Under the pieces are notes generated by a model. That model was not told where the DNA came from. It worked only from the letters and a program-made list of their open reading frames with translations, and ran no database searches. The translations under genes were made by a program, and so were the position numbers. Shown here in pieces: positions 8,201-14,303 of a stretch of DNA of 64,000 nucleotides. Each line of letters opens with the position of its first letter. Positions within the stretch are counted from its first letter, which is position 1. Where the stretch lies: positions 124,001-188,000 of the forward strand of contig NZ_JAQKQJ010000002.1 of NCBI RefSeq assembly GCF_029109325.1. The letters are read 5' to 3'. This stretch comes from Nodosilinea sp. PGN35 (GTDB lineage Bacteria; Cyanobacteriota; Cyanobacteriia; Phormidesmidales; Phormidesmidaceae).

Positions 8201-8333
8201 CTTTCACCTGCCAGAGCTGACTGGGGTTCGTCAGCAGCAGCGGCTGGTTGGCGGTGATGGTGCGGGGGGCAAGGACGGTGGTGGGGAGCATGGGGGTGAG
8301 GGGGTGGTGGGGTGATGGGCAGGGCTGTTTCAT
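5241..8333 (-). CDS. NHLP-type peptide export ABC transporter without peptidase (ABC2)
   Basis: This 1030-residue half-transporter matches the second ABC component of NHLP/NHLM bacteriocin export systems. It has a long N-terminal region (about 15-395) of the NHLM-ABC2 type, no C39 peptidase, a transmembrane domain (about 460-730), and a C-terminal ATPase: Walker A GPSGSGKST near 828, signature LSGGQRQRL, Walker B IMLMDEATSALD near 948, and H-loop IAHRLST. It would pair with the peptidase-bearing transporter at 9538-11805. The first 14 residues (CPSPHHPLTP) are repeat-derived, so ATG 8291 (MLPTTVLAP) is a likely true start. Residues about 398-440 (NPKSQIQN then SPSPHHPLTPSPHH) also come from dispersed repeats inserted in frame between the N-terminal region and the membrane domain. 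Confidence 0.88.
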   Translation of the reverse strand: MKQPCPSPHHPLTPMLPTTVLAPRTITANQPLLLTNPSQLWQVKAGRLAVFAVPFAAGQPRGDRHYLFTAGPGEALFAADICPVTGLGLLAVAIEPAEVTALPLSEADDTGCPTPLLRALIDPWIHHWGAIEGFPKPAQSGLVPEIHYISLTRGQICRPDTEVLWIRMQQGTATWMGNPAFRLMPELGCFPLGRGTYMQAQDHIEFFARPTAEVTSRRVLIRGLAQLHRYGFSTLEQIDAHNQRLGLKRFHQRQQLNQVVTENVVHSLAGVLDSDPRDSSESPLLAVAGAVGKALGVTILPAAASENAARMKEPLEAIARASQLRLRRVLLRGDWWRQDCGPLVAYTKEGRSPVALLPTSACRYEIYAPGGLDVDKSVGHRDLGRSRQAIDEHDPRYAPSPDQNPKSQIQNFWVQAGQTRGASPSPHHPLTPSPHHLPLTPALAARLDPVAFVFYRPLPAGDLNALSLLRFAFRGQGRDWLMIGLTGVAATLIGMGVPQATAVLVDTVVPYGDRALLWQIGLGLLAAAFGAASFQLAQAIATLRVETGADAHLQAAVWDRLLTLHTSFFRQYPTGDLASRVSSISAIRRQLSGSALQGVFAGVFSLLNLGLLIYYSPLLAGVAVLVGLLVLAVTVGSGLVLVRRYRPLLERQGQLYGLVVQLINGIAKLRMAGAEERAFAAWGQRYGQQLRLTLSTQQLEDGVAVFNTVLPVVTTGALFWLASLMLNGDTDLSVGRFLAFSVAFGTFIAGATSLSDTLVDLLDVVPLWQRASPILHAEPEVNLSKADPGQLSGALSVDRVTFRYRDEGPVILDDVSFAARPGEFIALVGPSGSGKSTAMRLLLGFDQPQAGAVYYDGQALSGLDVVAVRRQCGVVLQTSRLSAGSIFENLAGGALISLDDAWDAAEKAGLAADLRAMPMQMHTVVSEGGSNLSGGQRQRLLIARALAVKPKIMLMDEATSALDNRTQAIVTESLNRLKVTRVVIAHRLSTIRHADRIYVLEAGRVVQQGRFEELAGQPGLFSQLIRRQMT
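7012..7140. repeat. In-frame low-complexity repeat inside the ABC2 gene
   Basis: The block consists of GGGGTGAGGG/GGTGGTGGGGTGATGGG units followed by TTTTGGATTTGCGATTTTGG. The same two motifs occur together at 10265-10385 in the other transporter gene. They keep the reading frame open and encode a Pro/His/Ser-rich and a NPKSxIQN-type segment. Confidence 0.8.
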
Positions 8334-8353
8334 TTATGGGCTTTGGCCCCCAA

Positions 8354-8395
8354 CCCCCAACCTTGGGGGCTTCAGAACCCCCCAGAATTGGGGGG
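8354..8395. repeat. Pair of C/G-run hairpins upstream of ABC2
   Basis: Two adjacent perfect stems: CCCCCAA/TTGGGGG (8354-8369, loop CC) and CCCCCCA/TGGGGGG (8378-8395, loop GAAT). This resembles the common cyanobacterial CCCCCAA...TTGGGGG intergenic repeat. It lies between the DM13 gene and the ABC2 gene and could also weaken read-through on the minus strand, although no T-run follows. Confidence 0.6.
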
Positions 8396-8462
8396 CAGGG
8401 GGGGGAAATCCCACCGTTGGATTTTCTCTCATGAACATGAATCGACCCCAGGGTGGTGGGGT

Positions 8463-8530
8463 GTAGGGTGCATTCGCGGCCAAATTGCCTGGGTTGCCCA
8501 CCCGTCCACGCTGCGCCGCAATGCACCGCC
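8463..8530. repeat. Dispersed GTAGGGTGCAT repeat, copy 4 (short)
   Basis: It begins GTAGGGTGCATTCGCGGCCA and ends GCGCCGCAATGCACCGCC, matching the two outer blocks of the copies near 1-2.4 kb but lacking the middle. It lies just downstream of the DM13 lipoprotein gene. Confidence 0.65.
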
Positions 8531-8588
8531 TCGAAGGATTCTTCTGACGGTGCCGCCCACGCCGCACCGCGAAATTCCTTGGCCATCC

Positions 8589-9119
8589 CTATCGCAGTGT
8601 CGCCGCCCCAAAGGTGGCGTTAAATCGACGGCACCAGATCGCCGCCGATTGGTAATTCTCCACGTTGACATCGGCGGGAATCGCGTAGCGCTGGGCACCG
8701 CTAAAGGACTTTAGCTCCGCCAAAAACACATACTCCCCCTCCCGCAGCGGAAAAGCCGGGGGGTCTGTACCGCCAATCACATCGTCAGATTGGTGCAGCA
8801 CCACCACTAAATCAGGCCCCATGGGAGAGGTTTGAAAGGAGGCATCCAGCTCCAAAACAAACTGGCCACCGTCGTTAATCAGTCGGGCCATTCCTGAGGT
8901 TTCATGCTCCCCAGAAACAAACTCCCCCGCCTTGATGACATCGGCTTTAGCTGTAGCTGAAACCGGTTCCGATGCAGTGGCCTTCGGCTCCGGCGCGATC
9001 GCCTCAGCTGCGGTCGTCTCAGGCAACGAGCTACCACTGAACGCCTCAGTTTGAGCAGGCGCACAGGCCACTATTAGAGCCATCGAAAAGCTCAGGACTA
9101 GAAACGGCTTTAAACCCAT
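8589..9119 (-). CDS. DM13-domain lipoprotein
   Basis: The protein has 176 residues when started at ATG 9119 (MGLKPFLVLSFSMALIVAC), which gives a lipoprotein signal peptide with lipobox LIVAC and lipidation Cys19. GAGG about six bases upstream serves as ribosome-binding site; the open frame extends to 9191 but without a better start. After an Ala/Thr/Pro-rich tether comes a DM13 domain with FVSGEHETSG, LDASFQTSPMGPDLVVVLHQ and the closing IWCRRFNATFGAATL, where DM13 domains keep a Cys and the FG.A.L pattern. DM13 is a small extracytoplasmic domain suggested to act in redox or electron transfer. It is placed between the two exporter genes on the same strand; no functional link is established. 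Confidence 0.82.
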   Translation of the reverse strand: MGLKPFLVLSFSMALIVACAPAQTEAFSGSSLPETTAAEAIAPEPKATASEPVSATAKADVIKAGEFVSGEHETSGMARLINDGGQFVLELDASFQTSPMGPDLVVVLHQSDDVIGGTDPPAFPLREGEYVFLAELKSFSGAQRYAIPADVNVENYQSAAIWCRRFNATFGAATLR

Positions 9120-9233
9120 AATGTCCTCGGATGAATGGGACGTTGCAGCCACTATAAAAAGCCTTTCTGAGACCACCCTGAGAACTTTCAAAGACGGCGC
9201 TGAATGGATGCCGCAGGGTGGGCCAATTCAAAT

Positions 9234-9421
9234 GTAGGGTGGGTTAGCGGCAGCGTAATCCATGGGGGTATCTAACTAGAACTCGGTATAAGGTGCTCTG
9301 CGGGCCGGAACGCACCGTTTGTCTCAAGCCAGAGGCCCGGTATCGTAAGTGGTGCATTGCGGCCCAAAGGTCAGGCTCCGTGAGGTTTTGCCCGATCTGG
9401 TAGACCGCTAATGCACCCTAC
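9234..9421. repeat. Dispersed GTAGGGTGCAT-type repeat, copy 5 (divergent interior)
   Basis: It starts GTAGGGTGGGTTAGCGGCAG and ends CGCTAATGCACCCTAC, with GTGGTGCATTGCGGCCC inside. The ends match the family while the interior differs, so it may be two nested or recombined copies. It fills most of the 9120-9537 gap. Confidence 0.6.
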
Positions 9422-9467
9422 ACAGGTCAAAGCTCACCCCGACAACCCTGGGAGGGCACCAACCACC

Positions 9468-9545
9468 ATTCCCTCACCCCACCACCCCATCACCCCATCA
9501 CCCCACTACCCCACCACCCCATCACCCCACCACCCCATCACCCCC
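9468..9545. repeat. CACCCCATCACCCC low-complexity repeat at the end of the C39 transporter gene
   Basis: A run of ACCCC/ATCACCCC units. Read on the minus strand it is GGGGTGATGGGG, and its first TGA is the stop codon of the transporter gene, so the last Gly-Gly codons come from the repeat. The same motif appears inside the ABC2 gene near 7020-7060 and at its start near 8276-8320. Confidence 0.7.
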
Positions 9546-11805
9546 CCTCACTCTGAATCAACCTCCGATACAACCCCCCTTCTTCCCACAGCGCCTCGTG
9601 GGTGCCCCGCTGCACCACCCGACCCTGTTCAAACACCAAAATCTCGTCGCAGTCGCGAATGGTGCTGAGGCGGTGGGCCACGATGATGCAGGTGCAGCCG
9701 CGCCGCCTGAGGTTCTGGTCAATGATTTGCTCGGTTTCGGTATCGAGGGCGCTGGTGGCCTCGTCCAGGATCAAAATGGAGGGGTTGCCCACCAGGGCGC
9801 GGGCGATCTCCAGGCGCTGGCGCTGGCCACCGCTGAGGTTGGCGGCCCCTTCTAACAGGGATGCCCCGTAGCCGTAGGGCAGGGCCAAAATCGCCTCTTC
9901 AATGGCCGCATCCTGGGCCGCCCGGCGCAGATCCACCTCCGGGATGGTCGTATCCCACAGGGTGAGGTTGTCGCGGACGGTGCCCTCGAAAATCAGAATG
10001 TCCTGCTCCACCACGGCGATGGAGTTGGTCAGCACCGCTCGAGGCACCTGGCGGCGAGGCATTCCGTCGAGGAGAATTTCCCCGGCCCTTGGCTCGTACA
10101 GCCCCGCCATCACCTTCGCCACGGTGGATTTGCCCGATCCACTGCCTCCCACCAGCGCCACCCGCTGCCCCGGTTGAATGGTCAGGCTCAACCCCTCGAT
10201 CAGCGGCGACTCCAGGGGGTGGTAGCCGAAGGCGAGGTCGTGGAGGGTGATGTGGCCGGTGAGGCGGTGAGTGGGAGTGGTGGGGTGGCGGGAATTTTGG
10301 ATTTTGGATTTTGGATTTTGGATTGGGGTTTCTGCGGGATTTGCTAACTCCCCATCCCGCCATCTCCCCATCCCGTCATCCTCCGTAAGCTGTCCGTCCA
10401 CCGGGTTCCCCAGCACATCGTCCAGCCGGGTCAAATTCCCCTGCAACGTCTGCAAGGTGCTGGCGAAGCGCACCAGGTTGTTGACGGGGCGCTGAAAGCT
10501 GACCATCAAGAGCTGGAAGGCGACGAGCATACCGATCGTGAGATCGCCGTGGATGACGCGCCAGCCGCCGACCAGCAGCAGGGCTAGACTGGCGAGGGCA
10601 GAGAGCAGGTTGGGCAAAATGCCGAGGATTTGGTTGGTGAGGCCGAGGTCTTGCTGGGCGTTGATGGATTTGGCGTAGTAGCCAGCCCAGCGGGCAAAGA
10701 AGTCTGATTCTAAACCGGAGGCTTTGAGGGTTTCCATGGTTTGTAGACCGGCGATCGCCACCCCCGCTGCCTTCCCCGTTTCCTGGGACAATCGCAGGTT
10801 GGCGTTCACCCGCTGGCGGGCAATCCACTGCAAGGTGACAACGTTGATGGCGGCGAAGCCGACGGCGATCGCCGTCAGCCACCCGTCGTACTGGGCCATG
10901 GCCAGGGCGTAGAACAGAACCAGCACCAGGCTGATGGCGGTGCTGGTGAGTTGGCCCGAGAGCACCGTGGCCACCTCATCGTTGAGGCGAATGCGGCTGG
11001 CGATCTCCCCGGCGAATCGCTGGGCGTAGAAGCCCACGGGCAGCCGCAGCACATGCCACACAAAGCGGCTGGTGGTGCCCACGGCCAGCTTGATCTGGAG
11101 CGATCGCAGATACCTGAGCTGCAGTGCCGTCAGCCATCCCTGCACCAGCGCCGTCAGCAACAGCCCTATTAACAGGTAGGGCAACCAGTCAAATCGCCCC
11201 TCCAGCAGCACAGAATCCACAAACACCCGGCTGAGGGCGGGCAGTACCAGGGCAGGCAGCACCAGGAACAGCCCGGCGATCAGCGCCAGCAGCAGAATGC
11301 CCCAGGAGCGGTGCAGCCGCTGCCAGAGCGATCGCGCCATATTCGACCTTTCCCCCCCTGGCTCAAAGTCTGGGCCGGGGGAAAAGGTGAGGGCGATGCC
11401 CGTATAGCCCTCGTCAAACTCGGCGGCGGTGACCCGCCGGGGCCCGGTGGCCGGGTCGTTAAGGTATACCCAGCGAGCATCGCGCCCCTCCACCACTAGA
11501 AAGTGGTTGAAGTGCCAGAACACAATCAACGGCGGCTCCAGCTCCAGCACCCGCTCCAAACTTTTCTTAAACCCCTTGGCCTCCAGACCGTAGCTGCGCC
11601 CCGCCTTCAGCAGGCTGGCCGCCGTCACCCCGTCCCGCGACACGCCGCAAGCCTGCCGCAGCTCCGCCAGGGGCACAATTTTTCCGTGGTAGCCCAGCAC
11701 CTTGCCCAGAGCCGCCGCGCCACACTCCACCGCCTCCATTTGCAGCACGGTGGGCGTCTTGACCCGCTTAGACCGGGAGTGTTTGGGAGGAATTAGAAAA
11801 ACCAT
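9538..11805 (-). CDS. NHLP-type peptide export ABC transporter with C39 peptidase (ABC1)
   Basis: The 755-residue bifunctional transporter cleaves double-glycine leaders and exports the peptide. Its N-terminal C39 protease (about 15-135) shows Gln22, catalytic Cys28 in MEAVECGAAAL, His101 in HFNHFLVVEG and Asp117 in YLNDPATG. Next come a transmembrane domain (about 160-450) and an ATPase domain with Walker A GGSGSGKST near 551, signature LSGGQRQRLEIARAL, and Walker B ILILDEATSALD. Residues about 474-513 in the linker (NPKSKIQN and PTTPTHR) are repeat-derived. The HlyD-like gene lies 78 bp upstream, and ABC2 lies downstream beyond the DM13 gene. Its obvious candidate substrate is the GG-leader peptide encoded divergently at 13959. 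Confidence 0.94.
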   Translation of the reverse strand: MVFLIPPKHSRSKRVKTPTVLQMEAVECGAAALGKVLGYHGKIVPLAELRQACGVSRDGVTAASLLKAGRSYGLEAKGFKKSLERVLELEPPLIVFWHFNHFLVVEGRDARWVYLNDPATGPRRVTAAEFDEGYTGIALTFSPGPDFEPGGERSNMARSLWQRLHRSWGILLLALIAGLFLVLPALVLPALSRVFVDSVLLEGRFDWLPYLLIGLLLTALVQGWLTALQLRYLRSLQIKLAVGTTSRFVWHVLRLPVGFYAQRFAGEIASRIRLNDEVATVLSGQLTSTAISLVLVLFYALAMAQYDGWLTAIAVGFAAINVVTLQWIARQRVNANLRLSQETGKAAGVAIAGLQTMETLKASGLESDFFARWAGYYAKSINAQQDLGLTNQILGILPNLLSALASLALLLVGGWRVIHGDLTIGMLVAFQLLMVSFQRPVNNLVRFASTLQTLQGNLTRLDDVLGNPVDGQLTEDDGMGRWRDGELANPAETPIQNPKSKIQNSRHPTTPTHRLTGHITLHDLAFGYHPLESPLIEGLSLTIQPGQRVALVGGSGSGKSTVAKVMAGLYEPRAGEILLDGMPRRQVPRAVLTNSIAVVEQDILIFEGTVRDNLTLWDTTIPEVDLRRAAQDAAIEEAILALPYGYGASLLEGAANLSGGQRQRLEIARALVGNPSILILDEATSALDTETEQIIDQNLRRRGCTCIIVAHRLSTIRDCDEILVFEQGRVVQRGTHEALWEEGGLYRRLIQSEGG
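10265..10385. repeat. In-frame TTTTGGA repeat inside the C39 transporter gene
   Basis: Contains GTGGGAGTGGTGGGGTGG followed by four ATTTTGG units and then two CCCCATCCCG units. It encodes a PIQNPKSKIQN segment in the linker between membrane and ATPase domains and keeps the frame intact. The motif pair is shared with 7012-7140. Confidence 0.8.
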
Positions 11806-11837
11806 GATTAAGGCGACTGGGCAGTGGAATTGGCACT

Positions 11838-11886
11838 AAACATTTGAACGTTTAAACGTTTGCACGTTCGTAAGTTCATGCGTTCA
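11838..11886. repeat. Short TTGAACG/CGTTTAA array
   Basis: It consists of ATTTGAACGTTTAAACGTTT, then GCACGTTCGTAAGTTCATGCGTTC. It resembles the core of the dispersed element found at 25670, 54209 and 58846 but lacks that element's TATAGC...GGCCAGTC ends. It lies between the HlyD-like gene and the C39 transporter gene. Confidence 0.5.
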
Positions 11887-12441
11887 GCCCCGATCTAGAA
11901 ACGGCAGCACAAACACAATCGGCGGCTTCTGCGCCAGGGTAATGCGCCCCTCCACCGCCACCCCCGGCACGATGGTATTGGGCGGCATGGCCTGGGCCAT
12001 AGGGGTCAGGTGGGCCAGCACCTCCAGCCCCCCGGCGTAGGGGTCTTCGCCATTGCGGGCCTGGGTCAGGGTGAGGGGCTCGGGTTCAACTACTTCGATC
12101 ACCTCAGCGAGTACCCCCGGCTCGTTGTAGACCACTAGGGTTTCCGGCATTAGCACCACAGGCATGCCGGGGTAGATCTGCCCCCGGTAGCGGTTGTCAA
12201 ACAGCAAAATGGCCACCAGGCGAGGCGAGTTGTCCTCTTGCACGAGCAGCCCGCGACCGTGGGTGGTCACCGGCACCCGGCCCAGAATGCTCCACACCAG
12301 GCCCAGACTAAGCATTAGGCCCAGGGTGCCCAGGGGTAGCCAGGCCTTCAGGGTGACCAGCTTCATCAGTTCGTCAAGTCGCTCAGGGGACGACAATCGC
12401 TCCAGGGATTCTGAGCGAAACAGGCTCTCACGTTCAGCCAC
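11884..12441 (-). CDS. Short HlyD-like adaptor of an NHLP export system
   Basis: The 185-residue protein has one membrane segment at about 35-55 (LGTLGLMLSLGLVWSIL) followed by a periplasmic part. LGRVPVTTHGRGLL and RGQIYPGMPVVLMPETL resemble the beta-barrel and lipoyl-flanking segments of HlyD-type membrane-fusion proteins, and the ending ITLAQKPPIVFVLPFLDRG is typical of a HlyD C-terminus. NHLM-type HlyD proteins are usually about twice this length and contain a long coiled coil; here the coiled coil is missing. It overlaps the upstream CNB gene by 8 bp, so they are co-translated. The role is inferred from fold signals and position beside the C39 transporter. Confidence 0.75.
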   Translation of the reverse strand: MAERESLFRSESLERLSSPERLDELMKLVTLKAWLPLGTLGLMLSLGLVWSILGRVPVTTHGRGLLVQEDNSPRLVAILLFDNRYRGQIYPGMPVVLMPETLVVYNEPGVLAEVIEVVEPEPLTLTQARNGEDPYAGGLEVLAHLTPMAQAMPPNTIVPGVAVEGRITLAQKPPIVFVLPFLDRG

Positions 12442-13474
12442 GGTGGTTTACCCCCAATTGGGCCAGCATCCAGTCAAACTTTTTGGCCCCTTCAGAGATC
12501 TGGTGCAGATCGTCTATATTAAGTTCTCTGTCATCCGTGGCTGTGTCTACCGTAGGCGGTTCGATCAGACCCAGGCCCACGGTCTGCAACTGCTCGGCCA
12601 TCTGCATGGCAACCACCCGATAAAAGCGAGAGGCAAAGCTGTCATCAACTAGGAGCTTGGTGGCCAGGGTTTGGCGGGGCACAGCAAAGACAAGGGATTC
12701 GCTGACTGCCCGCACCGTCACCGGCAGGGGCCGAAAGTTCAGAAACGCCATCATCCCAGGCAGGCTACCGGGGGCCAGAGTGGCGAAGGCGAGCTGGTCG
12801 CGGGCGCTGGCTTCCAGGCTCCAAAAGCACAGGGCAATGGGGTTGGGGCTCGTCTGGGGCATCGCCACTGTCATTTTCCCTGCCAGCAAAATGTAGAGCG
12901 ACTCCACCGGGCGAGCCGCCTGGAGCAGCACGCGGTCGGCAGGGATAGTTGCGGTGTGGCCAAAGGCCGTGAGCCAGTCAATATCGCTGTCGCGCAGCTC
13001 GCCAAATACCGATCGCACGTCGCTACCCGGGCGATGGTCAAAGACCCGCCCCAGCTTGGCATGCTCGCAAATGCGACCCAGGCGATTGGCAAGCATCCGG
13101 GCGATCGCCTGGTAGAGGTGGGCGGCAAAGGCGACGTCCTCCGCTAGTTTGACCCGCAGCTGGGTCAGGGGCAGCGATAGAATTTGAGTCGGCCTCAGCG
13201 CCGTCACCGCCGTCAGGCTATGGACGTTGAGCAGGGCGCTCACGCCCACGATCTCGCCCGGCCCCAGTTCGTCCATCAGCCCTGCCCCATGCTCTGGTAC
13301 CTGGAGCACCCCGTGGGGCTCGGCCAGGCTGCCCTCAATGACGACGGCGATGCAGTCGGGGGCGACGGAGGGCTGCACCAGGCGATCGCCCGCCGCCACC
13401 TCCCGGCGATCGCCGCAGGCGATCAGCCAATCCAAATCGGCGTTGCTCAATACTTGCAGCAGAATGTCTGTCAT
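12434..13474 (-). CDS. Twin cyclic-nucleotide-binding-domain protein of the export locus
   Basis: The 346-residue protein has two CNB/CAP-like domains. The first (about 5-135) shows VAAGDRLVQPSVAPDCIAVVIEGSL and LGPGEIVGVSALLN; the second (about 160-305) shows IPADRVLLQAARPVESLYIL and LAPGSLPGMMAFLNF. No HTH DNA-binding domain is visible, so it is not a typical CRP regulator. The canonical phosphate-binding Arg of cAMP receptors is not obvious in either domain, so ligand binding is uncertain. Similar CNB proteins occur beside cyanobacterial peptide exporters, where they may gate export. It is the first gene of the minus-strand exporter run, divergent from the precursor peptide gene across a 484-bp AT-rich gap. 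Confidence 0.82.
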   Translation of the reverse strand: MTDILLQVLSNADLDWLIACGDRREVAAGDRLVQPSVAPDCIAVVIEGSLAEPHGVLQVPEHGAGLMDELGPGEIVGVSALLNVHSLTAVTALRPTQILSLPLTQLRVKLAEDVAFAAHLYQAIARMLANRLGRICEHAKLGRVFDHRPGSDVRSVFGELRDSDIDWLTAFGHTATIPADRVLLQAARPVESLYILLAGKMTVAMPQTSPNPIALCFWSLEASARDQLAFATLAPGSLPGMMAFLNFRPLPVTVRAVSESLVFAVPRQTLATKLLVDDSFASRFYRVVAMQMAEQLQTVGLGLIEPPTVDTATDDRELNIDDLHQISEGAKKFDWMLAQLGVNHRG

Positions 13475-13958
13475 TGACCTAATTAAGGCAACACATTCAT
13501 CCTAGGTTCAAGTTATGAATAAAGCCTTGCTTTATAAAAGTAAAAGATTTTATCCAACAGTCTTAAATCCACATCTGCTCGGCCTAATGGCCGCCATGCA
13601 TTCATTTTATAGAGCGGCGAAAAAGATGTCTTGAAAAAGAATTTTGCGAGGCAAATAAATATGAGATCTAGATGAAAATTTTATAAAATAAAGGTTCCGA
13701 ACTGAGATTTTCCTGAGTGCATTCTTAGGGCAAATTAAGAATTTAATTAAGGTTTGGCGATGGCCATAGCGCCCAGGCCATCCGCTCCTATCGTTAGCCA
13801 AACCTGTTACAGCGCCAAACGTACAGCGATCGCCGCAGAATTTTACAGAATGTTCTAACGGTTTTAGCAAGGGCCATAAACGCCGATTTTTTCAGGCAGA
13901 CAAACTTTGTTGCCGCACCCTAGGATGGAGTTGTAAGTCAAGCAAAAGGACGTTTCCC
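13475..13958. promoter_or_regulatory. AT-rich divergent control region between exporter genes and peptide gene
   Basis: No convincing gene is seen. The region is clearly AT-richer than its surroundings and must hold promoters for both directions. For the peptide gene, TAGGAT at 13921-13926 is a plausible -10 box without a good -35, and AAAGGA at 13945-13950 is the ribosome-binding site. The motif AATTAAGG occurs at about 13486 and again near 13744. These promoter assignments are inference from spacing and composition. Confidence 0.4.
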
Positions 13959-14126
13959 ATGACTGAAGATACCGCTAAAGTAGTGACTGAAGACGAATCT
14001 CTGTCTGATGATGAGTTAAAAGAGGTTTCCGGTGGCGTAGACTTTGATCAACTCCGCCGCGAAAATCTCGACAAAGGTGCCTCTCGCCTAGATCAACTGC
14101 GCGAAGAAAACCTAGAGAAAAGCTAG
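13959..14126 (+). CDS. Double-glycine leader precursor peptide with a charged two-repeat core
   Basis: The gene encodes 55 residues, with AAAGGA eight bases before the ATG. The leader (residues 1-26) is acidic and ends LSDDELKEVSGG, the classic C39 peptidase recognition sequence with Leu at -12, Leu at -7, Val at -4 and Gly-Gly at -2/-1. The predicted core (27-55, 29 residues) starts VDFDQLRRENLDK, then GASR, then LDQLREENLEKS. It is two copies of a [F/L]DQLRxENLxK unit with a 15-residue period; at DNA level 14046-14075 and 14091-14120 match at 23 of 30 bases. The core has no Cys, Thr, Trp or Tyr, so lanthionine, disulfide or thiazole maturation is ruled out or unlikely. It is likely amphipathic-helical. 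It lies divergent from the exporter genes and is followed by a strong terminator, so it is its own transcription unit. Function unknown: signal, matrix or toxin peptide. Confidence 0.88.
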   Translation: MTEDTAKVVTEDESLSDDELKEVSGGVDFDQLRRENLDKGASRLDQLREENLEKS

Positions 14127-14179
14127 GTTGACCACCACACCAAGGCTAACTCTCTAGCAGTTGGCTTTTAACTAATTAG

Positions 14180-14203
14180 GCCCTTGCTCCACAGAGCAAG
14201 GGC
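14180..14203 (+). terminator. Rho-independent terminator of the peptide gene
   Basis: A perfect 10-bp stem, GCCCTTGCTC (14180-14189) and GAGCAAGGGC (14194-14203), with loop CACA, followed by TTTTCTAT. It lies 54 bp after the peptide stop codon and isolates it from the chlorite dismutase gene downstream. Confidence 0.92.
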
Positions 14204-14303
14204 TTTTCTATAGGGGCTGACTGCCCTATGATTTTGTAGTCATATCAACATCCTTAGAAAATTACTGTTTCAAATACGCTGCTTCAGCCCAAAGGAGGCG
14301 CTA

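Noticed and set aside
9468..9545. CRISPR-like array from evenly spaced CACCCCATC units
   Set aside because: The units are contiguous low-complexity sequence with no unique spacers, and no cas genes are present.
13607..13870. 87-codon minus-strand open frame in the divergent control region
   Set aside because: AT-rich region with no ribosome-binding site; translation is Lys/Phe/Ser-rich with no domain, more likely chance.
13959..14126. Lanthipeptide or Nif11/nitrile-hydratase-type precursor
   Set aside because: The core has no Cys or Thr, the leader is only 26 residues, and no modification enzyme gene is in the window.
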